Source of the DNA: Paracoccus sp. MBLB3053
Lineage (GTDB): Bacteria > Pseudomonadota > Alphaproteobacteria > Rhodobacterales > Rhodobacteraceae
Assembly (NCBI RefSeq): GCF_031822435.1
Contig: NZ_JAVQLW010000001.1
Coordinates: 319,501-383,500 of the forward strand
Length of the DNA stretch: 64,000 bases
Reading direction: 5' to 3'
A program made the position numbers and the translations under genes. The notes below the pieces were generated by a model. The model made no database searches, had not been told where the DNA came from, and saw only the letters and a list, made by a program, of their open reading frames with translations. Position 1 is the stretch's first letter. Every line of letters starts with the position of its first letter. This document shows positions 1 to 9,299 of the stretch, piece after piece.

Positions 1-104
1 GCTCTTCGCTTGCTGCTGAATGGAAAGCCGATCTGGATCGGGGCCGGATCTGGCTGCACGATCGCGCCACTGCGCTGATGGGCGGCCTTGGCGGCACCGA
101 CTAA
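1..104 (+). CDS. C-terminal end of an unidentified protein (partial)
   Basis: An open frame (codons starting at base 3) runs in from the left edge and ends at TAA 102-104. It gives about 33 residues ending in LMGGLGGTD. The stop lies 4 bp from the stop of the convergent TIGR02302 gene, which suits a real gene end. The tail is too short to assign a family, and the rest of the gene is outside the window. Confidence 0.5.
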   Translation, partial: SSLAAEWKADLDRGRIWLHDRATALMGGLGGTD

Positions 105-107
105 AGC

Positions 108-2630
108 TCAGAAATTATCGAGCAACCGGTCGAGATAATCGCGTTCATCGCGCGAACGGTCGCGCTCGCCGCTGCGCCGACGGATTTCGTCTTGCAGATC
201 ACGGGCCCGGCGCGCCGGGTCCGGCCCCTGTGCAAGAGGATTTCCCGTGGTGACTTGACCGCCATTGCCTTCGGTCGAGCGGCCCAGAGGATCGGTCTGC
301 GGATCATTGCGATAGGCATCCGCCAGCCCCCGCGGGCCGTTGCGCTCTCCCGAAGGGCCGTCGGGGCCACCCTCCTGCCCGCCCTCTTGCGGCTGGCCTT
401 CCTGCCCTGACGGACTGTGCTGGCTCATCATGTCGTTCAGCGAACGCATCCCCTCGCGCATGTCCTGGATCGCCTGGGCCTGTCGCTCCATCGCGCCCGC
501 TTGATCGCCTTCGCGCAGCGCCTGTTCGGCCTCCTCCATCGCCCGTCCGGCATCGTCCAGATTCTGCCGGGCAGCATCGCCCTCACGCGTGCCGCGACCG
601 GGCATCAGCCCCCGCTGGCGGCCAAGATCCTCGCGCAGTTCGCGCTGCCTGTCGGCAAGGTCCTGGCTTTGCTGGCCGCCCTGCCCCTGCTGACCTTCGG
701 GCTGCCACTGGCCATATTGATCCTGCATCTGGCGCATCGCCTCATCCGCCAATTCCTGCTGCTGGCGCAAGGTCTCGGCAAGCCGGCCCATCGGACGTTG
801 GCGCCCGCCTTCGCCCGAACCATCCTGACTTTGCGTCACCCGCAGGTTCTGCATCATGCGGTTGAACTGGTCGAGCAGTTGCTGCGCCTCGGCCATCCGG
901 CCTTCGTTCATCAGGCGCTGGATCTCGTCCATCATCTGCTGGATCTGGTCGCCCGTGATCTGCTGCCCCCCCTGCGGCGAACGATCGAAGCGTTCCGAGG
1001 GATCCTGTTCCTGCTGCTGTTGCTGGGCCAGCATGTCCGTATAAGCGTCCGTTGCCTCGCGCAGTTCATCCATCAGCCGCTGGATCTCGTCCGGGCTCGC
1101 GCCGTTGCGGATCGCTTCGGACAGCCGTTCCTGCGCCTGCTGCATCCGCTCAAGCGCGTCTGCCAGGCCACCGTCCTCTAGCGCAACCGCCGCATCCCAA
1201 AGCACCTGCGCCAGGCGATTTCGCTCTTCCTCGGTCAGCGGCCCGGCTTCGAGCGTTCCAAGAACACTGCGCAGCCCGTGCGCCAACTCCGGGTCCATGA
1301 ACCCTTCGGGCTGCCAACTGACCGTGCGCAGCACCTGCGCGCTGCGCGCCGCATTGTCGCGCGACCACAGAAGGTCGCGCCGCAATTCGATCAGCGACGC
1401 GCCAAGCGGATCGAAGAAACGCCGCCCGGGCAGGATCATCCGCACCGGTCGGGACTGCCCCTTCTGCTCGATGCCGTCCACAACCTCGAGAGAAACGGTG
1501 ACCGGCAGGTTGGCCCAGGGATGTCGGGACAGATCCGTCGCGATCTGGCCCCGAACCTCCTTGCGATTGCCCGTTGCTGGCATCGGCAGCGCGATCTCGA
1601 CCGGATCGCGGGGCTCGGGCGCGACGGCAAGACCATAGCGGCGATCAAGCGCCGCCAAGTCGAGCGATATAAGCGCCTTGCCCCCCGAGACGCCATTGTC
1701 GTCCGAGGCCGAGAATGGCTGCAGGAAGCGGCCATCGGCGCGACGGTCCGGTGCCACGACAGGCTCGACCGATGGCGCGGCATCGGGGATGACGACCACG
1801 GGGAACCGGCGGTCGGCCACCTGGATCAAACCGTCCTGCTCGGCGGAAAATTCCGGGGCGGCAGGATCGGCACCCTCGCGCGCTGGCCCGATGCTCTGGC
1901 TCAGTTCGATCCCATCGCCGTAAAGGCGAAAGCTGAATTGCGTGCCCTTGGGCATCTCAAGCGCCCGCCCCTCGGGGAGGGAATTCAGATAGATCGTCGG
2001 ACGGCGGGTATAGGCAGGCGGTGCGGCCCAGCCTTCCCAGGCCGAACCCTGAGCCGGTCCGGGCCTGCTGTCGGAAGAAGGGCGAAGCGTGGCGCCAAGG
2101 GCCGAGATGCCCAGCCCAAGTCGCCCGGCGGGCGCGAAAAGAATAGCCATTGCCAGCGCGACCAACCCCACGAGCCGCAGTCCGACGGGGTCGAGCCAGC
2201 GCAAGCGCGCATCGGGCAGGACCGCTCGCGCGGCCGCGGCCTCGCGTTCCATCCGCGCCAGATGGGCCTGCCAAAGCGCCGTCGAGCCCTTGTCCGCCGC
2301 ACCGATCGCGACATCGTCGCTCAGCGCGGAAAGCGGGCGGCCGGGCAGCGTCTGGTCGACGCGATCCCGCGCCTGCGGCAAGCTCGGCATCCGGAATTTG
2401 CGCCAGCCGTAAAACCCTGCAACCACCACGGCGAGCAGGGAAATCAGGGCGATCGCAAGCAGGGTCGAGGACGAGACGAGCTCGGCCGCGCCAAAGGCAA
2501 GTGCAGCGATCAGCAGCGACAGCAGGACTGCAAGGGGCCAGAAGGCGCTTGCCGCCGATTCCCACCACATGCCGGCGCGGGTCAATCCGACCGCGCGTCT
2601 GGCCTGTCTGGGCTCCGGCGGTCTGGTCAT
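108..2630 (-). CDS. TIGR02302/DUF4175 family large membrane protein, function unknown
   Basis: This 840-residue protein matches in length and layout the TIGR02302 (DUF4175) family found across Alphaproteobacteria, whose function is not established. Two transmembrane segments lie near residues 28-50 and 56-75, and a third hydrophobic stretch near 150-175. A long probably periplasmic middle region follows. From about residue 520 the C-terminal third is very rich in Gln, Glu, Arg and Met, with repeated QQQ and helical heptad-like stretches that suggest coiled coil. It ends in RLLDNF. It lies downstream of lysA on the same strand, 124 bp away, so it may be read from the lysA transcript or from its own promoter. 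The family call rests on overall architecture; no enzymatic motif was recognised. Confidence 0.8.
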   Translation of the reverse strand: MTRPPEPRQARRAVGLTRAGMWWESAASAFWPLAVLLSLLIAALAFGAAELVSSSTLLAIALISLLAVVVAGFYGWRKFRMPSLPQARDRVDQTLPGRPLSALSDDVAIGAADKGSTALWQAHLARMEREAAAARAVLPDARLRWLDPVGLRLVGLVALAMAILFAPAGRLGLGISALGATLRPSSDSRPGPAQGSAWEGWAAPPAYTRRPTIYLNSLPEGRALEMPKGTQFSFRLYGDGIELSQSIGPAREGADPAAPEFSAEQDGLIQVADRRFPVVVIPDAAPSVEPVVAPDRRADGRFLQPFSASDDNGVSGGKALISLDLAALDRRYGLAVAPEPRDPVEIALPMPATGNRKEVRGQIATDLSRHPWANLPVTVSLEVVDGIEQKGQSRPVRMILPGRRFFDPLGASLIELRRDLLWSRDNAARSAQVLRTVSWQPEGFMDPELAHGLRSVLGTLEAGPLTEEERNRLAQVLWDAAVALEDGGLADALERMQQAQERLSEAIRNGASPDEIQRLMDELREATDAYTDMLAQQQQQEQDPSERFDRSPQGGQQITGDQIQQMMDEIQRLMNEGRMAEAQQLLDQFNRMMQNLRVTQSQDGSGEGGRQRPMGRLAETLRQQQELADEAMRQMQDQYGQWQPEGQQGQGGQQSQDLADRQRELREDLGRQRGLMPGRGTREGDAARQNLDDAGRAMEEAEQALREGDQAGAMERQAQAIQDMREGMRSLNDMMSQHSPSGQEGQPQEGGQEGGPDGPSGERNGPRGLADAYRNDPQTDPLGRSTEGNGGQVTTGNPLAQGPDPARRARDLQDEIRRRSGERDRSRDERDYLDRLLDNF

Positions 2631-2754
2631 CCCGAGCTTCCTCCCGTCAGAATCGTCCTCGCGATCTGTTCAACCCGACGGGCGGAGCCCCGGTCATGGG
2701 GGCGAGGGCCGGAAAATCCGGCCGCACCCTTTGCCGGGCAAGCTGACGCAATGA

Positions 2755-4020
2755 CTAGAGCCATTCCGGAATGGTATCGCGTCCCAGCATTTCCTCAAGC
2801 GTTGGTCTTGCCCGAATGACGGCGAATTGATCCCCGTGCACCAGAACTTCCGGCACAAGGGGGCGGGAATTGTATTCCGAGGCCATCACGGCGCCGTAAG
2901 CCCCCGCCGAACGCAGCGCGACAAGCGCTCCTGCCTCAAGATTGGGCAGTTCCACGGCTTTTTCGAACGTATCGCCGGTTTCGCAAACCGGTCCGACGAC
3001 GTCATAGGGGGCGACGCTGGCGCCCGGCGCCTGCTCATGGATCGGGACGATATCGTGATGGGCCGAATACATGGCCGGGCGAATCAGGTCGTTCATCGCC
3101 GCGTCGAGGATCAGGAAATCCCGGCCCTCACCCTGCTTGAGATAGATGACACTCGAAAGCAGGATGCCGGCATTGCCCGAGATGTTGCGGCCCGGCTCGA
3201 TTTCGATCTCGCAGCCCAGATCACCTACGGCATCGCGGATCACCTGCCCGTATTCGATCGGCAGGGGTGGCGCGTTATTGTCGCGGCGATAGGGGATGCC
3301 CAGTCCACCGCCCATGTCGAGGCGGCGGATATCGTGGCCGTCGGCGCGAAGCGCGCGGGTCAATTCGGCCATCTTGGCATAGGCCTGCCTGTAGGGGTCA
3401 AGGTCGGTCAGCTGGCTGCCGATATGCATGTCGATGCCGACGACCTCGATCCCCGGAAGGCTTGCCGCGCGGGCATAGACCTCGCGCGCCTTGGCGATCG
3501 GGATGCCGAACTTGTTTTCCGATTTGCCGGTCGCGATCTTTTCATGGGTCTTGGCGTCCACATCCGGGTTCACCCGGACAGCAATCGGCGCGCGCAGGCC
3601 CATCGAGGCCGCGATCTCGGAAAGCAGCTCCATCTCGGGCTCGGATTCGACGTTGAACTGGCGGATGCCGCCTTCCAGCGCCAAGCGCATCTCGGGGGCG
3701 GTCTTGCCGACGCCGGAAAAGACGATGCGCTCGCCCGGCACGCCCGCCGCCTTGGCCCGGGCATATTCCCCGGCCGAAACGATATCCATGCCCGCGCCCA
3801 GATCCGCCAGCACCTTCAAGACGGCAAGGTTCGAATTCGACTTGACCGCGAAGCAGACCAGGTGATCGGACCAGTCAAGTGCCTGCTGGAACAGCTTGAA
3901 ATGGCGGGTCAGCGTTGCGGTCGAATAGACATAGACCGGCGTTCCGACCTCGGCCGCGATACGGGTCAGGGGCACGTTCTCGGCATGCAGCACGCCGTCC
4001 ACGTAATTGAAGTGATCCAT
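2755..4020 (-). CDS. lysA: Diaminopimelate decarboxylase
   Basis: LysA is a PLP enzyme that decarboxylates meso-diaminopimelate to L-lysine, the last step of lysine synthesis in the cytoplasm. The 421-residue protein has the fold-type III N-terminal barrel with the PLP lysine in FAVKSN (K60). It also has the GGGLGIPY loop, the phosphate-binding EPGRNI segment and the C-terminal VCETGDTF motif carrying the active-site cysteine. The start MDHFNY is chosen because it fits the family N-terminus and because its ATG overlaps the stop of the upstream DUF2834-like gene (TGATG at 4018-4022). The open frame extends further upstream, but that part is antigenic to the neighbouring gene rather than family-like. 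It is the last gene of the argH / lipoprotein / DUF2834 / lysA group. Confidence 0.95.
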   Translation of the reverse strand: MDHFNYVDGVLHAENVPLTRIAAEVGTPVYVYSTATLTRHFKLFQQALDWSDHLVCFAVKSNSNLAVLKVLADLGAGMDIVSAGEYARAKAAGVPGERIVFSGVGKTAPEMRLALEGGIRQFNVESEPEMELLSEIAASMGLRAPIAVRVNPDVDAKTHEKIATGKSENKFGIPIAKAREVYARAASLPGIEVVGIDMHIGSQLTDLDPYRQAYAKMAELTRALRADGHDIRRLDMGGGLGIPYRRDNNAPPLPIEYGQVIRDAVGDLGCEIEIEPGRNISGNAGILLSSVIYLKQGEGRDFLILDAAMNDLIRPAMYSAHHDIVPIHEQAPGASVAPYDVVGPVCETGDTFEKAVELPNLEAGALVALRSAGAYGAVMASEYNSRPLVPEVLVHGDQFAVIRARPTLEEMLGRDTIPEWL

Positions 4021-4319
4021 CAGGTGATCCTGCGAGAGCGGATGAAAAGATAAAGCGGCAGGGCGCAGCCGATGCCGAGCGCCAGCGCCGGATAGGTCAG
4101 GAAGGCCGCCCAGTTGCGTCGCACCATCGTCTCGACCATGCACCAAAGCCCAAGCGCGACCTGCGCGACCATCTCGGTGCCGCGCGCGCCATGCCAAAGG
4201 ACTTCGCCCCGCCACAGCGCCATGACGCCGCCAAGCAGAGCGATTGCCAGCCAGATCAGGCGCAGCGGCGTCAGGTCAGAGCGAGGTGGTGACACCGAAC
4301 CGGGCCTCTCCACTGACAT
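4020..4319 (-). CDS. Small DUF2834-like membrane protein
   Basis: This is a membrane protein of roughly 85 to 100 residues with three hydrophobic segments: LIWLAIALLGGVMALW, MVAQVALGLWCMVET and FLTYPALALGIGCALPLYLF. The pattern resembles DUF2834 proteins, whose function is unknown. Its stop overlaps the lysA start. The beginning is uncertain. The ATG at 4319 (MSVERPG) would overlap the upstream lipoprotein gene by 44 bp, while a non-ATG start close to 4274 would abut it. The gene lies inside an overlapping group with argH and lysA, so it is probably cotranscribed, but this does not link it to amino acid synthesis. Confidence 0.6.
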   Translation of the reverse strand: MSVERPGSVSPPRSDLTPLRLIWLAIALLGGVMALWRGEVLWHGARGTEMVAQVALGLWCMVETMVRRNWAAFLTYPALALGIGCALPLYLFIRSRRIT

Positions 4320-4431
4320 GGACGCCCGGCTCGGGGGTCGGTTCGGGCCGGGTCGGCGGCCCATCCACCCCACAGGCGGCCAGCGTCGCCAGCATCAGCG
4401 CGAAAAGCGCCAGCAACATCGTCTGGGTCAT
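4276..4431 (-). CDS. Very small lipoprotein (51 aa)
   Basis: The frame encodes 51 residues beginning [20 protein letters not shown]. This is a lipoprotein signal peptide with lipobox LAAC and the modified cysteine at residue 20. The mature part is only about 31 residues, Pro/Glu-rich ([11 protein letters not shown]), and ends in GVTTSL. Its ATG overlaps the argH stop in the arrangement ATGA (4428-4431), which supports translational coupling and shows the frame is real despite its size. Similar tiny lipoproteins sit between argH and lysA in relatives, as far as I recall. The role is unknown; the protein would be anchored in the envelope. Confidence 0.75.
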   Translation of the reverse strand: MTQTMLLALFALMLATLAACGVDGPPTRPEPTPEPGVHVSGEARFGVTTSL

Positions 4432-5837
4432 GCCTTTTCCCCAAGAAGCTCGGTCCAGCGCGCGATCTGGGCACGGACCTGTGCAGGCGCGGTGCCGCCA
4501 TAGGACATGCGCGAGGCGACCGAATTATGTACGCCGAGCACGTTGAAGATGTCCTCGGTGATCGCCGGATTGACCGATTGCATCTGCGCGAGGCTCAGCT
4601 CGGGCAAATCGACGCCCGATTTCTCGGCCATGGCGACCAGCGCGCCGGTGACGTGATGCGCCTCGCGGAAGGGCAACCCTGCCTCGCGCACCAGCCAGTC
4701 GGCCAGATCCGTCGCGGTCGAGAAGCCCGAGCCCGCCGCCGCCTCCAGACGGTCGCGATTCGCGGTCAGGTCGGAAAGCATCCCGGTCATGGCGGCCAGC
4801 GCGATCATCAGGTTGTCGGCGGCATCAAAAACCTGCTCCTTGTCTTCCTGCATGTCCTTGGAATAGGCCAGCGGAAGTCCCTTCATCACCACGAACAGCG
4901 CGACAGCCGCGCCGAGGATGCGCCCGATCTTGGCGCGGATCAGCTCGGCAGCATCGGGATTCTTCTTCTGCGGCATGATCGAGGAGCCGGTCGAGAAGCG
5001 GTCCGACATGGTCACGAAGCGGAACTGGGCCGAGGACCAGATCACCAGTTCCTCTGCCAGGCGCGACAGGTGAACGGCGCAGATCGCCGCACTCGACAGG
5101 TATTCCAGCGCGAAATCCCGGTCGCTGACGGCGTCGAGGCTGTTCGCCATCGGCCGGTCGAAGCCCAAGGCCTCGGCGGTCGCGTGGCGGTCGATCGGGA
5201 AGCCCGTCCCGGCCAACGCCGCCGCGCCCAAGGGGGATTCGTTCATCCGCTTCCTGGCATCGCGGAAGCGCGACAGGTCGCGGCCGAACATTTCGACATA
5301 GGCCATCATGTGATGGCCCCAGGTCACCGGCTGCGCGGTTTGCAAATGGGTAAAGCCTGGCATGACCCAATCCGCGCCCTTCTCGGCCTGGCCCAGCGCG
5401 GCGCGGATCAGCGCGTCCAGCCCGTCGATCGCGGCATCGCATTGGTCGCGGACCCAAAGCCGGAAATCGGTCGCCACCTGGTCGTTGCGAGACCGGGCCG
5501 TATGCAGCCGCCCCGCCGGCTCGCCGATGATTTCCTTGAGCCGCGATTCCACGTTCATGTGGATGTCTTCCAGCGCGGTCGAGAACGGGAATCCGCCCTT
5601 CTCGATCTCTGACAACACCGTGAGAAGCCCTTCCCCGATCGCTTCGGCATCGCTAGTGCTGATGATGCCTTGTGCGGCAAGCATCGCGGCATGGGCACGG
5701 CTGCCCCGGATGTCCTGGGCATAGAGCCGCTGGTCGAACCCGATCGAGGCGTTGATCGCCTCCATGATCGCATCCGGCCCGGCGGCGAAACGTCCACCCC
5801 ACATCTGGTTGGCGGTGCTGGCGGGCTGTTCGGTCAT
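4428..5837 (-). CDS. argH: Argininosuccinate lyase
   Basis: ArgH splits argininosuccinate into arginine and fumarate, the final step of arginine synthesis. The 469-residue length is normal for the family. It carries the fumarate-lyase superfamily signature [12 protein letters not shown] with the catalytic serine loop. It also has the HTARSRNDQ motif that binds substrate and the [14 protein letters not shown] segment with the conserved His. The N-terminus MWGGRF is typical. It starts at 5837, with a 23-bp gap to the divergent TlpA-like gene, so the two share a very short promoter region. The downstream lipoprotein overlaps its stop. Confidence 0.97.
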   Translation of the reverse strand: MTEQPASTANQMWGGRFAAGPDAIMEAINASIGFDQRLYAQDIRGSRAHAAMLAAQGIISTSDAEAIGEGLLTVLSEIEKGGFPFSTALEDIHMNVESRLKEIIGEPAGRLHTARSRNDQVATDFRLWVRDQCDAAIDGLDALIRAALGQAEKGADWVMPGFTHLQTAQPVTWGHHMMAYVEMFGRDLSRFRDARKRMNESPLGAAALAGTGFPIDRHATAEALGFDRPMANSLDAVSDRDFALEYLSSAAICAVHLSRLAEELVIWSSAQFRFVTMSDRFSTGSSIMPQKKNPDAAELIRAKIGRILGAAVALFVVMKGLPLAYSKDMQEDKEQVFDAADNLMIALAAMTGMLSDLTANRDRLEAAAGSGFSTATDLADWLVREAGLPFREAHHVTGALVAMAEKSGVDLPELSLAQMQSVNPAITEDIFNVLGVHNSVASRMSYGGTAPAQVRAQIARWTELLGEKA

Positions 5838-5860
5838 GACTTGTCCTTCGGGGGGATGAA

Positions 5861-6406
5861 ATGCTGCGTACGCTGGTTCTTTATACGGCCCTGCTCATCG
5901 GTGCAAACCCGGCCTTCGCCGGGAAAATCGACTGGCAGGCGGCGCATGATGGCGGGCTTGCGAAATTGTCGCAAAGCGATCCCCGGCCTGTGCCCGAAAC
6001 CACCTTCACCGACCCCGATGGCGGCACCCACTCTCTCAGGGATTATCGCGGCAAGGTCGTACTTCTGAACTTCTGGGCGACATGGTGTGCCCCCTGCCGC
6101 GAGGAAATGCCTTCGCTCGACGCCTTGCAGGCCGAACTGGGCGGCAAGGATTTCCAGGTCGTTGCGATCGCCGCAGGGCACAATCCCGCCCCCGCGATCC
6201 GGAAATTCCTTGACCAGGCAAAGGTAGAAAACCTGCCCGTCCTGCTTGATCCGCGTCAGGGCCTTGCCCGCGAAATGGGGGTGATGGGGATGCCCGTGAC
6301 AATCCTCATCGACCGCGATGGCAATGAGATCGCCCGCCTGATCGGCGGGGCCGACTGGTCATCTGACACCGCCAAGACGCTTATCCGCCAGGCGACAGCG
6401 CCTTGA
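5861..6406 (+). CDS. TlpA-family periplasmic thiol:disulfide thioredoxin-like protein
   Basis: This 181-residue protein starts with a signal peptide (residues 1-20, ending ANPAFA). A thioredoxin fold of the TlpA/ResA type follows, with redox motif WCAPC (Cys76 and Cys79) and the cis-proline loop GMPVTIL. Such proteins act in the periplasm as reductants, for example for apocytochrome c or cytochrome oxidase copper sites. The specific partner cannot be read from the sequence because no cytochrome maturation genes are adjacent. It is divergent from argH and its 3' end overlaps the convergent tag gene by 26 bp. Confidence 0.88.
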   Translation: MLRTLVLYTALLIGANPAFAGKIDWQAAHDGGLAKLSQSDPRPVPETTFTDPDGGTHSLRDYRGKVVLLNFWATWCAPCREEMPSLDALQAELGGKDFQVVAIAAGHNPAPAIRKFLDQAKVENLPVLLDPRQGLAREMGVMGMPVTILIDRDGNEIARLIGGADWSSDTAKTLIRQATAP

Positions 6407-6965
6407 CCTTGGCGTGGCATGGGCAGCCCGTGACGTGGTCATTGACCAGCCCGCAGGCCTGCATGAAGGCATAGGTGATGACCGGGCCGCAGAACTTGAA
6501 GCCGCGCTTCTTCAGCGCTTTGGCCATGGCCTCGGATTCCGCCGTCTTGGCCGGCACCTCGGCCAGGCTGGCCCTCGCGTTCTGCAATGGACGCCCCCCC
6601 ACAAAGGACCAGATGAAGGGCGAAAACCCCTCGGAGCCTTCGATCTCGAGATAGGCCCGCGCCCCGCTGACCGTCGCCTCGATCTTGCCGCGATGGCGGA
6701 TGATGCCCGGATCGGCCAGGGCCCGGGCAATCTCGACCTCGCCCCAGCGGGCGACGCGCTCGGGGTCGAAACCCTCGAAGCACTCGCGAAAGCTGTCGCG
6801 CTTGCGCAGGATGGTGATCCAGCTCAGCCCGGCCTGAAAGCCATCCAGCACGAGCTTTTCCCAAAGCGCCCGCGAGTCGTATTCGGGGACGCCCCATTCC
6901 TCGTCATGATAGGCGACGTAAAGCGGGTCAGCCCCGCACCAGCCGCATCGCTCTGGTTCGTTCAT
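6381..6965 (-). CDS. tag: DNA-3-methyladenine glycosylase I
   Basis: Tag excises 3-methyladenine from alkylated DNA in base-excision repair. The 194-residue protein follows the E. coli enzyme closely: ERCGWC...YHDEEWG at the N-terminus, QAGLSWITILRKR, GIIRHRGKI, KKRGFKFCGP and MQACGLVNDHVTGCPCH at the C-terminus. The zinc ligands expected from the family are present (Cys7, His20, and a His and Cys in DHVTGC). Its 3' end overlaps the convergent TlpA-like gene by 26 bp. No adaptive-response regulator is adjacent. Confidence 0.95.
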   Translation of the reverse strand: MNEPERCGWCGADPLYVAYHDEEWGVPEYDSRALWEKLVLDGFQAGLSWITILRKRDSFRECFEGFDPERVARWGEVEIARALADPGIIRHRGKIEATVSGARAYLEIEGSEGFSPFIWSFVGGRPLQNARASLAEVPAKTAESEAMAKALKKRGFKFCGPVITYAFMQACGLVNDHVTGCPCHAKVKALSPGG

Positions 6966-7056
6966 GCTTGGTTTACCTCGAGTCGCGAAACCAGACAGGG
7001 TTTACCCGATCTTAGGAGATCCCGACCAGTCTTTCCCCGAAGACAGGAGCAAGGGC

Positions 7057-7884
7057 ATGACCGACAATCACGACACCCCGCAGGAATTCGGCTCTCCGCT
7101 GGATTTCGCCATCGACCATCAAAGCCGACTGACCATGGCGACCGTTCGCCGGGCCGTATCCCGGGGCGACGCGGTTCTTGCCTACCAGCCCATTGTCCCT
7201 GCCGACCGGCCCGGCCAGACCGCCTTTCATGAAGGGCTGATCCGGATCATCGACGAAACCGGCCGGTTCATCCCGTTGCGCGATTTCATGCCGCTGGCCG
7301 AAACGACCGAACTCGGGCGCCAGATCGACTGCCTTTCGCTGTCGCTCGGGCTGCAGGCCCTGGCGCAAGAGCCGGGGATGCGGCTGTCGATCAACATGTC
7401 GGCGCGCTCGATCGGCTATCCGGCCTGGCTGCGCACCTTGCGCGACGGGATCGGCGGTGACCCGAGCATCTCCGAACGACTGATCCTCGAGATCACCGAA
7501 AGCTCGGCGATGGGGCTGCCTGAAATGGTCGGGAGCTTCATGCAGGAACTGCAATCGCATGGCGTCAGCTTTGCGCTGGACGATTTCGGCGCGGGCTATA
7601 CCTCGTTTCGATACCTGCGCGACTTCTGCTTCGACATGATCAAGATCGACGGGCAGTTCATCCGTGAAATCGCGCAGCAGCGCGACAATCAGGTCCTGAC
7701 CCGCGCATTGCAGGCGATCGCCCATCATTTCGACATGTTCACCGTCGCCGAATCTGTCGAGACAGCCGATGACGCGGCCTTCCTGATCGACATGGGGATC
7801 GACTGCCTTCAGGGCTATTATTTCGGGGCTCCGACCATCGTCCCGCCATGGCGATCGCCCAGCGCCGCGACGGCAGGACGCTGA
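7057..7884 (+). CDS. Stand-alone EAL-domain protein (probable c-di-GMP phosphodiesterase)
   Basis: The 275-residue protein is a single EAL domain after about 35 N-terminal residues. It contains YQPIV, EGL (59-61, the EAL triad), SINMSAR, LEITES, DDFGAGYTS, IKIDGQFI, AESVET and the final QGYYFGAP. The metal-binding and catalytic residues of active EAL phosphodiesterases (Glu of EGL, Asn, Glu of EITES, DD, Lys of IKID, Glu of AESVE, Gln of QGY) appear conserved, so hydrolysis of c-di-GMP is likely. No GGDEF, PAS or membrane segment is present. The start MTDNHD follows AGGAGCAAGGGC. A longer open frame from 6964 lacks a better start. Confidence 0.85.
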   Translation: MTDNHDTPQEFGSPLDFAIDHQSRLTMATVRRAVSRGDAVLAYQPIVPADRPGQTAFHEGLIRIIDETGRFIPLRDFMPLAETTELGRQIDCLSLSLGLQALAQEPGMRLSINMSARSIGYPAWLRTLRDGIGGDPSISERLILEITESSAMGLPEMVGSFMQELQSHGVSFALDDFGAGYTSFRYLRDFCFDMIKIDGQFIREIAQQRDNQVLTRALQAIAHHFDMFTVAESVETADDAAFLIDMGIDCLQGYYFGAPTIVPPWRSPSAATAGR

Positions 7885-7970
7885 CGACAACGACCCGGCC
7901 GGACCCTGCGGCAAATTCCCGCAAGGCAAGGATTGTCATCCGACTGCAAGGCAAGACGCGCTAAGTCAGC

Positions 7971-8002
7971 TTGACGTAACGGCACGAAATTGAAACCGTG
8001 CC
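7971..8002 (+). promoter_or_regulatory. Candidate promoter/operator upstream of phaA
   Basis: A TTGACG hexamer (7971-7976) is followed by an inverted repeat, GGCACG (7981-7986) and CGTGCC (7997-8002), separated by 10 nt. It lies about 42 bp before the phaA start in the 159-bp gap after the EAL gene. It could be a -35 box plus an operator, but no good -10 hexamer is evident at the right distance, so this is tentative. Confidence 0.3.
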
Positions 8003-8043
8003 CAAAAGCCGCAGCAATTCGGCAAGCTGGGAAGGAGCCTGAA

Positions 8044-9219
8044 ATGACCAAAGCAGTGATTGTATCCGCTGCGCGCACGCCCGTCGGAAGTTTTCTCGGA
8101 TCGTTCGCCTCGATGCCCGCCCATGATCTGGGCGCCATCGCCCTGAAGGCGGTGCTCGAGCGCGCTGGCGTCGAGCCGGGCGAGGTGTCCGAGACGATCC
8201 TTGGCCAGGTCCTTGCCGCGGGACAGGGACAGAACCCTGCGCGTCAGGCGCATATCAAGGCGGGCCTGCCCAAGGAATCGCCGGCCTGGCTGATCAACCA
8301 GGTCTGCGGCTCGGGGCTGCGCACGGTCGCTCTGGCCGCTCAGCAGGTCGTTCTGGGCGATGCGCAGATCGTGATTGCGGGGGGGCAGGAATCGATGTCG
8401 CTGTCGCCGCACGCCTCCTATATCCGTGCCGGCCAGAAGATGGGCGACATGAAGATGCTCGACACGATGATCCGTGACGGGCTCTGGGATGCCTTCCACG
8501 ACTACCACATGGGCCAGACTGCCGAGAATGTCGCCACCCAGTGGCAGATTTCGCGTCTTGCACAGGACGAATTCGCCGTCGCCTCGCAGAACAAGGCCGA
8601 GGCCGCCCAGAAGGAGGGCCGCTTCGCCGATGAAATCGTGCCGGTGACGATCAAGACGCGCAAGGGCGACCTCACTGTCGACAGCGACGAATATGTCCGT
8701 CATGGCGCCACGCTGGATGCGATGGAAAAGCTTCGACCCGCCTTTGCCAAGGACGGTTCGGTGACGGCGGGGAACGCCTCGGGGCTCAACGACGGCGCCG
8801 CCGCCGTTCTGGTCATGTCGGAAGACGAGGCCGCGCGGCGCGGGCTGACCCCGCTTGCCCGCATCGCCTCCTATGCGACGGCTGGCGTCGATCCCTCGAT
8901 CATGGGCACGGGGCCGATCCCGGCCAGCCAGCTTGCGCTCAAGAAGGCGGGCTGGTCCGTCCAGGACCTTGACCTGGTCGAGGCGAACGAGGCTTTCGCG
9001 GCCCAGGCCTGCGCGGTGAACAAGGATATGGGCTGGGACCCGGCCATCGTGAACGTGAATGGCGGCGCGATCGCGATCGGACACCCCATCGGCGCCTCGG
9101 GCGCGCGCATCCTGAACACCTTGCTGTTCGAAATGAAGCGCCGCGAGGCGAAGAAGGGGCTCGCGACGCTCTGCATCGGCGGCGGTATGGGCGTGGCGCT
9201 CTGCGTCGAACGCCCCTGA
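8044..9219 (+). CDS. phaA: Acetyl-CoA acetyltransferase (beta-ketothiolase)
   Basis: PhaA condenses two acetyl-CoA to acetoacetyl-CoA, the first step of polyhydroxybutyrate synthesis. The 391-residue thiolase has the acylated cysteine in NQVCGSG (Cys88). It also has the C-terminal catalytic His in [17 protein letters not shown] and the second Cys in CIGGGMGVA. The start MTKAV is preceded by GGGAAGGAGCC. The open frame continues upstream, but that part is non-coding leader. phaB follows after 80 bp in the same direction, as in typical phaAB operons. No PHA synthase is in the window. Confidence 0.96.
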   Translation: MTKAVIVSAARTPVGSFLGSFASMPAHDLGAIALKAVLERAGVEPGEVSETILGQVLAAGQGQNPARQAHIKAGLPKESPAWLINQVCGSGLRTVALAAQQVVLGDAQIVIAGGQESMSLSPHASYIRAGQKMGDMKMLDTMIRDGLWDAFHDYHMGQTAENVATQWQISRLAQDEFAVASQNKAEAAQKEGRFADEIVPVTIKTRKGDLTVDSDEYVRHGATLDAMEKLRPAFAKDGSVTAGNASGLNDGAAAVLVMSEDEAARRGLTPLARIASYATAGVDPSIMGTGPIPASQLALKKAGWSVQDLDLVEANEAFAAQACAVNKDMGWDPAIVNVNGGAIAIGHPIGASGARILNTLLFEMKRREAKKGLATLCIGGGMGVALCVERP

Positions 9220-9299
9220 CGACAAGGCGGTGCGCGGCGCACCGCGCATCGCCACGACCTTGACGAACGACTGCAGAAAGCACCTGAACGGAGGGGGAA

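Noticed and set aside
2707..2723. Hairpin GGCCGGA-AAA-TCCGGCC downstream of lysA considered as a terminator
   Set aside because: There is no T tract on the minus strand after it, so I do not call a rho-independent terminator.
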